Assembly (NCBI GenBank): GCA_015680685.1
Contig: MNCI01026977.1
Span: 226,633-290,632 of the forward strand
DNA: 64,000 nt
Direction: 5' to 3'
Source of the DNA: Gnetum montanum
Lineage: Eukaryota; Streptophyta; Gnetopsida; Gnetales; Gnetaceae
Below are positions 34,546 to 45,339 of the stretch, one piece after another; the stretch's first letter is position 1; each line of letters begins with the position of its first letter. The translations under genes and the position numbers were made by a program. Below the pieces are notes generated by a model. The model had not been told where the DNA came from, made no database searches, and saw only the letters and a program-made list of their open reading frames with translations.

Positions 34546-35589
34546 TCATTCCATGCATATTTGTTTGCTCCTTCTAGTAGCTGTCAACCATGAGGTGTCT
34601 ACTACTTCTTGTGTGGTTGCTACATATAGGCATCTTTGTTTCAATGTTTCAAGAGCGCACCTATTGCATGGAGGCATTTCCTCCATGTCATCACCCGATG
34701 AATCACTATATGTGATGCATGGAACTTTCCTCTTCTCGATCTTTCCACAAATGTTTATCTTAGAAATTTCCAAGGAAAGATCACGGATCCTAAGGCATGC
34801 GTCTACTGTACTAAGCCATGGCCTTTCCATTATAATTGGGAAGTCCCCTTCGTTATTATTGACTTCAATAACCAGAAAATCAACTGGGTAAGACCAACCA
34901 CACACAGTGGTAATGATGTTCTCCACCAATCCCAAGGGAATGGTGATGGACTCGTCTGCCAGCTCTAGTTGAATGTTGCTCTTCTTAAGTTGGGGTAGGT
35001 TCCAGGCATGATACATCTCTCGTGATATTAAGTTGACTCCGGAACCTGAGTCAAGAAGAGCCCTATGTGGTTCATTTTCGATGATCTGCAAATAGATTAA
35101 GGGACTTCCAGGGTTAGTTAGTTTCCTGGGAAGGTGGCCTACCTTGATCCAGTTAGTTACTGTGTGCGTTAACATAATCGTATGCGTTACGCTCTGTTGG
35201 ACTAAAGGGTGCCCTAAAGTGTTAGACGGTGATGGAGGAGTGTACATGGACTCAACCGCATGTTGTTGCGAGAGTTTGTGTGGGATTTTGGTTCTAAAGT
35301 AAGGTCTTCTCTTTTTACAGTTGTTAGAATCAGCATCAGATTGAATATTTACCCCCCTCGCAGCGTGACATTGCTGTGGTTGAGGAGGAAGTTCCCCTTG
35401 CATTGTTGGAGCAGGAGGTGTTAAGGGAACTACTTGTGGTGGAAGAGGTGCCGATGGATTAGGAGGATGGTGTCGGTATGGAGTGTCTCCTGGAGGAGAG
35501 GGAGTCCTTTTGAAGTACTCCTGAACTTGGTAGTGATAGTTGGGGGTTGAGTGACTCATAGAGTCACTTGGAGAAATCAGTTGCTGCAC
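34546..35589 (-). CDS. element C gag tail and aspartic protease, open frame of 347 codons
   Basis: The frame is continuous. It starts in the Pro-rich gag tail (PPSPSNT, PPQPQQC) and runs into HTIMLTHTVTNWIKVGHLPR and then the protease active site ALLDSGSGVNLIS with its catalytic D-S-G. The second protease motif reads FPIIMERPWLST, so the Gly of the usual GRPWL has become Glu. It ends at a stop at 34,546 where A continues into the RT linker. It is the only protease in the window with an intact triad. It would cleave Gag and is probably translated as part of a gag-pro frame. Confidence 0.85.
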   Translation of the reverse strand: MQQLISPSDSMSHSTPNYHYQVQEYFKRTPSPPGDTPYRHHPPNPSAPLPPQVVPLTPPAPTMQGELPPQPQQCHAARGVNIQSDADSNNCKKRRPYFRTKIPHKLSQQHAVESMYTPPSPSNTLGHPLVQQSVTHTIMLTHTVTNWIKVGHLPRKLTNPGSPLIYLQIIENEPHRALLDSGSGVNLISREMYHAWNLPQLKKSNIQLELADESITIPLGLVENIITTVCGWSYPVDFLVIEVNNNEGDFPIIMERPWLSTVDACLRIRDLSLEISKINICGKIEKRKVPCITYSDSSGDDMEEMPPCNRCALETLKQRCLYVATTQEVVDTSWLTATRRSKQICME

Positions 35590-37693
35590 ATAATATCCAT
35601 AAGGGTTAGGTTGCCGGTAAGGGTACTAATGTTTCAGTGGTGGCATCCCCCATGACTATGGATATTGCCACTACTGATGCTGTCTGATGGGCTGTGGTGG
35701 AGTTCCACTTGGATAATACGTTAGTGGTTGGTGGAACTGCCTTGGGTTACCTTGTGGATAAGGTAACCTTCAGGGTGTTTGCTGTTGGTTGAGTCTTGGA
35801 TTAAGTGCATACATCCCAGACTCCTGTAGATGTGAGATGATGGGGCAACATCCCTTAGGATGGTCATAGTGGCAGATCTCACATCCATCGTCATCGTCTG
35901 TGTAAGAGTCCTCAGCCACATTGGAGTTAGTGATTTTTCCCTTACCCTTGTTATGTGTAGGGCCTAAATCTCTCCACTTTTTCTTACCTTTAACACTACT
36001 TTGTTCTACCTCAGACTCTTCTACAATTTTTAAGACTGTTTCAATTATTGAGTCTAAGGAATCCCACATTTGGTCCACTTTGGCCGATACCTCGGTTGTT
36101 AATTTTTGGATCGGCAAAGTTTTCCGATTCACCAACTCTTTGATTGGTGACTCATCCTCTTCATCACAAAATTTCACTCCCTTCTTTTGAAGGGAGGGAT
36201 CATGGTTGTATTCTTTCGCACTTTCTCTTTTGCGTAGCTCACCCTCTTCTTTTGCTACTTGCTCCAACAAGCTACGTACTTCATGGGCTCTAAGTTGTGA
36301 GAGTCTCCCTTGGGCATAAGTCCCAAGGGTTCTTCTAGTTTCATTCCTTAGCCCATCCACGATGTGGCAAAGTTGATCCTGCTGAGCGTACTCATGGCTC
36401 GAGCAACAATGTAACAATGTGTAATAGCGGGTCATGATAGCATCCAAGGGTTGATATGTATCTTGTTTCCAGCCTTGGATCTACTTACGCAAATTGAACA
36501 CTCTGGAGTACATTTGATACTTTTTGTTGAAGAATTCTAGCATCGTACTCCACCTCCTGATGGTTTCCGATTCTAAGGATCGGTACCAGCTCTCTGCTTC
36601 TTTAGTGAGTGTCCTTGGGAACAACTTAAGTTTTTTCCACTCATTTTCTATATTCTGCAAGGCATAGGCATCGTGGAATGCCCGTAAATGATTTTGCAGA
36701 TCAACATTATATCCCCCTTCAAATCGTGGGATATTGTTCTTGTCTAATCATTTGATCCGACTATCCTTTAAATGCCTTGTGGGAATCCTAACTGCCTCCG
36801 TGATGTTAAGCATACATTGGGTTGCGAGTAGGGGCTCGTCATGATCATCTCTTTCATGACGCCTGTGATGTCTACGTTGTTCCCTACTCTCCCTACGTCC
36901 TTGCCCTTGTCCTCTCTCTCGACTTTCCCGTCAAGGTCTTTCATCCTTCTTACTTTTATCCTCAGCTTTATGTTCATGGTAGCTGTGCCCAGATGTGGAA
37001 GGACAGGGTGATTGATGGGATGAAGGAGAAGAAGAAGGGGAACCATCGCCATGATGATGTTTCTTGTCTTCTCTTTGGCTGCTACGGCCCCGATCGTGGT
37101 GACGATCTAAGTGCCCATCCTTAGCATAGGTGGTTGTTCCCTCTGTGAACAGTTGGCGTTAACGGGCGTTAGAACCAGGAATATGTATCATTGATTGTAG
37201 GTTCTAATACCCAACCTCCTCACCATCGTTAGGAGGGGGAACATCGTTTGTTAAAGAACCTGTGATAAGGGGTTCCTCATCTCCTATCTTGCTAAGGACG
37301 TGTGGGACCTTGCCCTTCAACAGTGCATGTTGACTCTTCTGCCTTAAGTCCCTCATACGTTGGGCATCTATGGGATAATAATCCCTCATGTGAAAATCTT
37401 CCGCAACGTATTCCACTTAAAGTTCAATGATGCCTATTTGTGCCAAGGCACGGAAAAGCATGTGAGAGATTGATCGATCTGGGGGTAACACAATGTTACC
37501 TTGCAAATCTCTCCACTGCAGCTGCTCGTCTTGATGGAGAATAAAAGTAAAATTAGGAATATACTTATCGGGATGAGTATATGTCATCTTATATTGTTTA
37601 GGACTTGGCTGATTTTGGTTATGTGTTTTATCTTGCCGACTGTCTTGTGTATGGTCCTTAGGTGGTTAGTTGCTCTTATGAGAAGAAGGCATT
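35590..37693 (-). pseudogene. gag: element C gag, nearly full length, few breaks
   Basis: The start is at about 37,693 (MPSSHKSN). The N-terminal block contains FILHQDEQLQWRDLQGNIVL as in A and B. An open piece at 37,204-37,416 has VAEDFHMRDYYPIDAQRMRD. A Ser-rich part (37,060-36,960) precedes the capsid-like region. The long open stretch 36,447-35,770 includes HIVDGLRNETRRTLGTYAQG and a helical Lys/Glu-rich part, then a run of Asp before the knuckle CEICHYDHPKGCC (about 35,850-35,890). Stops are fewer than in A and B. Gag of such an element could in principle form particles with Pol supplied by another copy. Confidence 0.8.
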
Positions 37694-37815
37694 TTTATCA
37701 ATGTGCTAATTCACCGTTATATAAATTTTCTCTTTTGATTAACTTGAAGGTTCATTAAGGCTCACAATGATGTGAGTGATATCCCTTATGTTCTATGTGG
37801 CGCACAAACACTTAG

Positions 37816-37833
37816 TCCCCAGCAACGGTGCCA
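37816..37833 (-). other. element C primer-binding site
   Basis: In element sense it reads TGGCACCGTTGCTGGGGA, one base from the LTR end, differing from the tRNA-Asp-type consensus by two transitions. It is the best preserved PBS of the three. Confidence 0.85.
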
Positions 37834-37834
37834 A

Positions 37835-38828
37835 TGATGAGTGGCGAGGTACCCCTACACTCAACCATACGAAATGAGCGTAGCACGCACGATCCGGTTG
37901 AACTCCGTAGACTAAATGCCTACACGCCCCATGGAACACTTGGGGTTAATCATTTGTTGTCTTCCCAGACTTACTTGTAGTTGTCACGATGTATGGTTAA
38001 GTAAGTCCAAGCTATATGATTTTTATAGTCTTTTCTAGTTTTTCTCCTATGCTATCGAGGTGAAGGGTTGATAAAGCTAACTTACTCTAACTAAGGACTA
38101 AGTCTAAATTAACTAGTGTCAGCATCTATTCCCACTTACCGTACACACCCTGAACTATGCAACTGTGGCTACCAAATGCGAATCGTTACTAGGATCACCA
38201 CATGTAACGCACGTGCTCGAAGTGGTCATACTGAGGCACCTAACTAGGAGGAAAGGGTTGAGAGAATATATCTAGCCTACGTGCGATGAGCAGCCGATTC
38301 CTTGACTAACCGTACACATCTGCCATGCATGACTACCACTGGGATTACCAAGCGTAGATTCTAGATACGCCACTGGGTTACTAAGTAGTCACATGAGATG
38401 CTCGTAATCAAGTCGTACTCATACCGCATGCGATGAGAAACTTATTCCTTAACTGACTGTACATATCCTTAGATGCTAGTAATCAAGTCATACTCATACC
38501 GCATTCTAGGAAAGCAATAAATAACATTTAAATAAAATCCTATTCCATGCACTGCAAGGTTTATCCACAAAGCTCGTCATTATTGCCGTACACAACTTGT
38601 GTTCAGGTATAAAGCTGCTCGAATAAAGATTCGTTCACTTGGGGACTCTTACTGCGGGCACATGGAAAAATATTCTATCTCTGGAGTGATCAAACTGCCA
38701 GAGTGTCCCTACTTCTAAACCAGGATGGGAAATAAGGGGAGTGCTGCCTCTTATTTATAGATTTGGCGACGGACCGCAATATCGCGTACGCAATATTGCA
38801 GGGGACGATGCGATATCACGTCTCATCA
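37835..38828 (-). repeat. element C 5' LTR (994 bp)
   Basis: TGATGAG at 37835 to CTCATCA at 38822-38828. It has the same GCGATATCGC-type U3 as the 3' LTR but fewer units, and extra copies of the R/U5 module (38,284 and 38,424 onward). A short block at 38,321-38,400 resembling the solo LTR at 48,151-49,227 is not in the left LTR. Confidence 0.9.
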
Positions 38829-39156
38829 TATATGTTCAAGAAAATTTAATATTATTTATTATATAGCAGTATTTTATTATTTAATTTGGTAAAATTAAAA
38901 TACGAATAACTTTATTCGTAGATGTGTAATTGAGATGAAACAAGTGTCATTGGTATCAATGTTTTACACACTATTTTATGATGGAATTAGTGGCTTTTTC
39001 TTTAGGTGGGCTTTGGGAGAGCCTTAGGGGTGGGAAAGGGCTGGTGGGGTGGGGTGAGGGTGTGTGGGTTGTTATTGGAATTTGAAATAATTGAAACATA
39101 AATACACCTCAAGATTTATAGAAGTTGATAACTTAGTGCTATTTAGTAGAATTAAA
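38829..39156. repeat. family X fragment with a G-rich stretch
   Basis: 38,835-38,985 matches 16,490-16,680. At 39,027-39,060 there are six runs of three or more G (GGGGTGGGAAAGGG and GGGGTGGGG), a candidate G-quadruplex on the plus strand. No gene is present. Element E begins just to the right after CCTGT. Confidence 0.55.
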
Positions 39157-39161
39157 CCTGT

Positions 39162-40602
39162 TATACTGTCCGAAATCGTCGGTCTCCGGTTGGAATGAAA
39201 TAGGAACCAGGAGATCCCCGGACAAGCACAGAAGACCCTACCTTCGCTTGAGGGTGAGCTGGAATTAACGAAGGAAAAGTACCTTGAATGGTCCGCACGC
39301 GGATTAGACAGGGATTTTCCCAAATGTACACTGTTATACTGTACACTGCGTTATACGTAAACGGCATAACTAATGTCAAATGGAGCGTAAACGTACAGGA
39401 ACGTAAATAATAAGCATACAATAATGAACGAAAAAAATGTAACAAATCTTAGCAAAAGAAATGTGACAATATTATTGCAAAATGGAAAGTTACAATGCAT
39501 TGGTCTAACGCAGTTGTGAATTTGACACAAGGCGGACGATGAGTCCCGGTGGATGCAGAGGGATGATGGTGTGCTAGTTTGAACTGCAGGCATAGCGTGA
39601 AGGCTGTATGCTCAGCGTGTAGGGTTGAGGTCCAGCGTACAGGTTTTTTTTTGCTTTGGTTTTTCAGTGTCTCTGGTTCTTTTTTTTTTGGTCTCTGGTT
39701 TGCCCCAAAATTGCCAAACCCCTAAAATTGCCCACCCCGATCTAGTCAAAAATCGGGGTTTTTATACAAGTTTAGACATTAGACTTGGGTCTGAGAGGGG
39801 ATGATTGGCCGTGGAGTGCTGGACTCTCGGATTGGGTGACATGTGGCACATTGAATGAGTGTGAAAGAATGAAATTTTACAAGTGTACAACATGCTGCAC
39901 ACCAACGTATACTGCTGTATGCCAGCGTATACACGTTGGGCGTGTGAACTCGGCATACAGACTTGACTAAAACAAAAAAAGTCATTCGGCCCTCGGATTT
40001 GAATTCGGATGTCACAAGAATGCTTCCTATGGATGTTTAGCTCAGTTGGCCTTGATTTGACATGGTTTTGAAGAGCTTTGATTGGTACACATTGTGCTAC
40101 ACACTGGGCGTACACATTGTACATGCTGGGCGTGTAGGATGCACATGCTTAGCGTATGAACTCCAAAGTGCATGATGTCGAGACCACAATTCATATTTCT
40201 GGAGCCCATGATAACACCTGATAATTTGTCTGTTCCTGTGAGTTGATGCTGTATACAAAATCTTGCTCTGAAGTGCCATTTCCATGCTGTCTTTGGGATC
40301 GCCTACTGGGCGTACATGTTAGCCGTACATGCTGGGCGTATATGTGAGGCGTGCACGCTGGGTGTGTATGCTGCATACTGCATACTTAATGAAAACCCAG
40401 TATCTTGAGCTCCGAAGTCTCCATGGTTGATGCCAGATGTCACCGTGGTCGTTTGCGGGTCCTAGGGAACTGTTTGTTGTTGAGTTCGACTCTGCTTGAA
40501 GCTGTCTATGGGGCTCTCAAGCTTCAGTCATGCTGGGGAGCATCATGACTTAGCTCGACTCTTGTTGGAGAAGTACTAAGCTTAGAATTGTGTAGTGTTT
40601 CA
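39162..40602 (-). repeat. element E 3' LTR (1441 bp)
   Basis: It pairs with 57799-59281. The plus-strand left edge reads TATACTGTCC where the partner has TGTATTGTCC, so the terminal CA (element sense) has mutated; the right edge ends TTTCA. A TATA box in element sense (TATAAAAA) is at about 39,758-39,766. The part from 39,585 to 40,390 is dense in GCGTACA and GCTGGGCGT words. Confidence 0.93.
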
Positions 40603-40616
40603 TTGGCCCCTCTTTG
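40603..40616 (-). other. element E polypurine tract
   Basis: In element sense AAAGAGGGGCCAA directly precedes the 3' LTR start TGAAACAC. Confidence 0.7.
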
Positions 40617-41620
40617 TTGACGCTTGGAGGAATCAACCCAAGAAGTGTCGACAAAAAAGTACAAAACACCACAAGCAACTTGATAGAGACATTGTCCTTT
40701 GGCACCTAGTCAGACGTCATTGTACCATGTTCAATAGTACATAGGATTGGGGAAATGAAATTTGTATTGTATAGGGAAATGGGAACTGTAGGGATTGGTA
40801 ATCGATCAAGGGTTTGTGCATGGTGAAGAGGATGTTCGGGTATGTGTGCGGGTCATGCTTATCTTTGTCAATAGCTATTGTTTATCCATTTTTTAGCGGA
40901 TTTGGGATCAAAACATGATGTGTACGTCCTTTGGCAGCACAAGACTCTTGTTTTGTATTTAAGAGGACTTGTTGGCACCACCAAAGCCACGTGATGATGT
41001 GTTGCGTTCTTTGGAGGAACAGGGCCTTTGTTTAGTGTTTAGAGGGAACCTGTTGGCAGAGAGCCAAAGCCATGCAACGAGATGTTACTTGATCGTTTGA
41101 GAGATGAGCGTTTGCTTTCAAGGCAATTGCCTTCTCGCCAAGGGCTTATATGGGAAGGGCCGCATTTTTTTTTGATCTTATGCGCATGCTCAAATGCCAT
41201 GTTGTGGGTTGCAACTGCTTAATAGTGGTGCAATGTGAAATAGTGTGTTTAATGTTTCAAGATGTACTGGGTGTGTCCAGGATGTAACTAAGTAGAAGAT
41301 GTTGAGGGATAGGTGGGATATGTAACAGGAGATGTACCAGTGAATGGCTTGATTAGTCTTGTCATGTGTGTTGTGAACAACGTCTTACCTTGCTGCTGTG
41401 ACGAAGTGCATTATTGTACAAACACCTTTGAGTGTCATCCTGCAAACAAAACTCCAAGAAGACAAGGAAACCATGAGTGAGTAAGCAAGCTTAGACTTGA
41501 ATAGCTACTAATGAAATTAAGGCAACAGATGATATTTCAGGCACTGTATATGAATAGCAGCGATGTTGTCAGGATCGGCTGATGGCGAGCGAGGCAGTGG
41601 CTCTGATGAAGTTTGAATGC
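40617..41620 (-). other. element E 3' untranslated region, non-repetitive part
   Basis: About 1 kb between the PPT and the tandem array, with no open frame of note. Two related segments around 40,910-41,080 (CACAAGACTCTTGTTT and AACAGGGCCTTTGTTT, each followed by GAGAGGAC/GAGGGAACC TGTTGGCA) show an internal duplication of about 110 bp. Confidence 0.5.
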
Positions 41621-43540
41621 AGCTACAGATCAGGAGACTAGAGATGAAGTTGCCAGTTTATAGTCGTAGCGGACCATTGTAGGTTAGTTTTATGTCATGA
41701 CCCATTGGACATTGCCCATTTAGCGTCGTGGCCGACAGTACATCGCTAGTTTCTAGTCTTGGCGGACTGTGAAGAGGCAAACCAGTTTATAGTCTTAGCG
41801 AACTCTGGCAAATGAGACTGTGGTAGTTTAATGTCATACCGGATGGGTACTAGTTTATTGTCATTGCGGACATTCTGTGGTATCAGTTTACCATCATGAT
41901 GCCAGGACGCGCTATGGTATCAGTTTACCGTCAGGATGCCAGGACGAGCTATGGTATCAATTTACCGTCATGATGCCAGGACGAGCTATGGTCTCAATTT
42001 ACCGTCATGATGCTAGGACGAGCTATGGTATCAGTTTACCGTTAGGATCCCAGGACAAGCTATGGTATCAGTTTACCGTCATAATGCCAGGATGAGCTAT
42101 GGTATCAGTTTACCGTCAGGATGGCAGGACGAGCTATGGTATCAGTTTACCGTTAGGATGCCAGGACAAGCTATGGTATCAGTTTACCGTCATGATGCCA
42201 AGATAAACTATGGTATCAGTTTACCATCATGATGCCAGGACGAGCTATGGTATCAGTTTACTGTCAGGATGCCAGGACGAGCTGTGGTATCAGTTTACCA
42301 TCATGATGCCAAGATAGGCTATGGTATCAGTTTACCGTCATGATGCCAGGATGAGCTATGGTATCAGTTTACCGTCAGGATGCCAGGACGAGCTATGGTA
42401 TCAGTTTACTGTCAGGATGCCAGGACGAGCTGTGGTATCAGTTTACCATCATGATGCCAGGATGAGCTACAGATCAAGAGACTAGAGATGAAGTTGCCAG
42501 TTTATAGTCGTAGCGGACCATTGTAGGTTAGTTTTATGTCATGACCCATTGGACATTGCCCATTTAGCGTCGTGGCCGACAGTACATCGCTAGTTTCTAG
42601 TCTTGGCGGACTGTGAAGAGGCAAACCAGTTGATAGTCTTAGCGGACTCTGGCAAATGAGACTGTGGTAGTTTTATGTCATACCGGATGGGTACTAGTTT
42701 ATTGTCATTGCGGACATTCTGTGGTATCAGTTTACCATCATGATGCCAAGATAGGCTATGGTATCAGTTTACCGTCATGATGCCAGGACGAGCTATGATA
42801 ACAGTTTACCATCATGATGCCAAGATAAGCTATGGTATCAGTTTACCATCATGATGCCAGGACGAGCTATGGTATCAATTTACCGTCATGATGCTAGGAC
42901 GAGCTATGGTATCAGTTTACCGTTAGGATGCCAGGACAAGCTATGGTATCAGTTTACCGTCATGATGCCAGGACGAGCTATGATATCAGTTTACCATCAT
43001 GATGCCAAGATAAGCTATGGTATCAGTTTACCGTCATGATGCCAGGATGAGCTACAGATCAAGAGACTAGAGATGAAGTTGCCAGTTTATAGTCGTAGCG
43101 GACCATTGTAGGTTAGTTTTATGTCATGACCCATTGGACATTGCCCATTTAGCGTCATGGCCGACAGTACATCGCTAGTTTCTAGTCTTGGCGGACTGTG
43201 AAGAGGCAAACCAGTTTATAGTCTTAGCGGACTCTGGCAAATGAGACTGTGGCAGTTTAATGTCATACCGGATGGGTACTAGTTTATTGTCATTGCAGAC
43301 GTTCTGTGGTATCAATTTACCGTCATGATGCCAGGACGAGCTATGGTATCAGTTTACTGTCAGGATGCCAGGACGAGCTGTGGTATCAGTTTACCATCAT
43401 GATGCCAGGACGAGCTATGGTATCAGTTTACCGTCATGATGCCAGGACGAGCTATGGTCTCAATTTACCGTCATGATGCTAGGACGAGCTGTGGTATCAG
43501 TTTACCATCATGATACGAGGACAAGCTATGGTAGCATGTA
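41621..43540. repeat. higher-order tandem array in the 3' region of element E
   Basis: A block of about 250 bp (AGCTACAGATCA...GCGGACATTCTG) occurs at 41,621, 42,465 and 43,050. Each is followed by a run of 37-bp units (TGGTATCAGTTTACC...GGACGAGCTA): about 16, 9 and 6 units. Block and units both consist of the AGTTTA-N-GTC-type motif at intervals of 30-40 bp. Frames at 41,877-42,095 and 42,851-43,039 are repeat by-products. Confidence 0.9.
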
Positions 43541-43553
43541 CCTGAGTCCATGC

Positions 43554-44640
43554 TCAAACGTGAAATGGTTTCAAGAACAAATGATTGGTCGGATTTGCAA
43601 GCTCATTCCCTTCCATGTCAGCTAATTTGAATGCTCCATTATTGTACGCTTTGGTGACCAAGTAGGGACCTTCCCAATTGGCTAAGAATTTTTCCGGGTG
43701 TTCTTGAACGTCTTTGAGTACAAGGTTGCCCTCCTTGATAGGACGCTTATGAACATCGTGTCGATGGAGTTGTCGTTGTCGTTTTTGGTACCACTCAATC
43801 TGATCGAGCGCATGTATACATTCCTCCTCAACCGAGTCCAAGTCAATAATGTGTAGGTCATTGTTTTGCCTTTCGTCGAGGAGTCCAAAGAGTGTGATCC
43901 TTAAAGATGGTACCTGTAGCTCCAAGGGTAAAACAACTTCTGAATCATAAATGAGACTATATGGCATTTTACCTGTGGAAGTTTGATGCATAGTACGATA
44001 AGCCCACAGCGCGTATACTAGCTACTCGTGCCATCTTTTCTTGCTTTGGGTAAGCATATTTTTAAGTACTGTAATGATGGTTTTATTTGTGGCCTCAGCT
44101 TGTCCATCGCTCTGAGGGTAGTAAGGGGATGAAAATGAATGTTTGATCCCTAGGCTTTCACAGAAAGTTCTAGTTTCGGCACTGCTGAATTGTGGCTCGT
44201 TATTAGTGATGATGGTCATGGGGATGCCAAAACGGGTCACAATGTTTTCAAGAATGAAGTTGCATATGTGTTTGGATGTGGTTTTTCTAATGGGAATAGC
44301 TTCTACCCACTTCGTGAAATACTCTGTCGCAGTTATGATGAAGCTATGCCTTGCAGAAGATGAGGGTGTTATTGGCCCGATAAGGTCTAACCCCCACTTT
44401 TGGAAGGGCCAGGTGATTTGCGCTGTATGCAACTCATTTGGTGGAACATGTATCAGATTGCTATATTTTTGACAGATACTGCACGTTTTGGCCTTGGAGA
44501 GATAGTCATACTCCATGTGTGGCCAATAATAGCCCAAACATCTTATTTTCGTTGCCATTGCTTTAGGTGCTATGTGTCCTTCGCATAGTCCATCATGTAC
44601 TTGCTCGACGATGGTTTGGGCATCAATGCTACTAACGCAT
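43554..44640 (-). pseudogene. element E integrase, mostly open
   Basis: The zinc-binding part shows H-x-H (HDGLCEGHIAPK) and CSICQKY. The core has WGLDLIGPI with the first Asp, but the second catalytic position reads Asn (IITNNEPQF instead of a TDNG motif), and the Glu lies in SDGQAEATNKTI. After a break near 44,000 the C-terminal part (43,554-43,991) has GKMPYSLIYDSEVVLP and ANWEGPYLV. The frame is otherwise long and clean, so the domain assignment is firm. The Asp-to-Asn change would abolish strand transfer. Confidence 0.9.
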
Positions 44641-44879
44641 GTTAACAGTATGCCTTCGTAGGATCGACGACACAATGTGTCCCCTACCAGTGCATATTGT
44701 CGAGAACGTTTTCGTACTACGTCCTTTTGTGTATTCGATAGATGTTGCGGTGTTTCACCGCGTAGAAGGTACTCTTTTATGTCGTCATACCATTCCATTG
44801 CGTGTGTTGTACTAACGGATGCAATCAGTAATTCATCGAGAGTATCAGTTATGGGTTTAGCACAACTAATTATAGAGCT

Positions 44880-45320
44880 AGGAAACATATGGAACATGTT
44901 TGGTGATATGTTTAGAGCTAGCATGGCAAGTGCATCTGCAATGGTGTTATCGTTTCTGGAAACATGTTGCATATCCATATTTTCAAATTGCTTCAGTAAG
45001 TGTTTAGCAAATTCATAGTATGGTTGTAAATGTTGCACTTTGCATGTATAAATGTCTATGATTTGGTTTAAAACTAGTTGTGAGTCTCCCCTGACTACAA
45101 GTTGTGTGATGTTGGAAGCTAATGCTACCATAAGGCCCCTAAGGAGGCCTTCATATTCTACTATGTTGTTGGTACAATGAAAGTTGAAGTGGTCGGATCT
45201 CCCCAGAGGGATAGGTGATGATGACAGTAGCACTCCCCCCTCGGGAGGTGGATGCTCCATCAAAGTTCAAAATGGCTTCGTATTCATTGGGAACTATGTC
45301 TATCGTGCTCATGTTTTCAT
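44880..45320 (-). pseudogene. element E second RNase H (aRNH)
   Basis: LNFDGASTSRGG carries the first catalytic Asp, TNNIVEYEGLLRGL the Glu region, and VVRGDSQLVLNQI a further Asp. RNDNTIADALAMLA closes the domain. The two halves are in different frames, joined by a frameshift near 45,200. A second RNase H of this archaeal-like type between RNase H and integrase is typical of the Tat lineage. Confidence 0.85.
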
Positions 45321-45339
45321 CTGAAAACTCTGGCTCTAT

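Larger units (their letters stand above)
31321..38828 (-). mobile_element. element C: 7.5-kb non-autonomous relative with gag and protease only
   Basis: Both LTRs (37835-38828 is the 5' LTR, 31321-32301 the 3' LTR), the PBS, gag, protease, 3' block and PPT are present, but there is no RT, RNase H or integrase. After the protease the frame passes from a sequence equivalent to the start of A's pol linker (HRQLPPLNL, about 34,480) to one equivalent to the end of integrase (HGGDGHLC, about 34,370), so pol appears to have been cut out. Its gag-protease frames are the longest of the four relatives. The left flank is B's LTR and the right flank is family X, with no TSD. Confidence 0.88.

Noticed and set aside
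34546-35589. Plus-strand frame 34,508-34,891 and similar frames opposite gag-protease
   Set aside because: Shadow of the minus-strand protease frame, which has the conserved D-S-G and PWL motifs.
41877-43500. Regular 37-bp repeats considered as a CRISPR-like array
   Set aside because: Units are directly adjacent with no unique spacers, vary internally, and lie in the 3' region of a plant retrotransposon.
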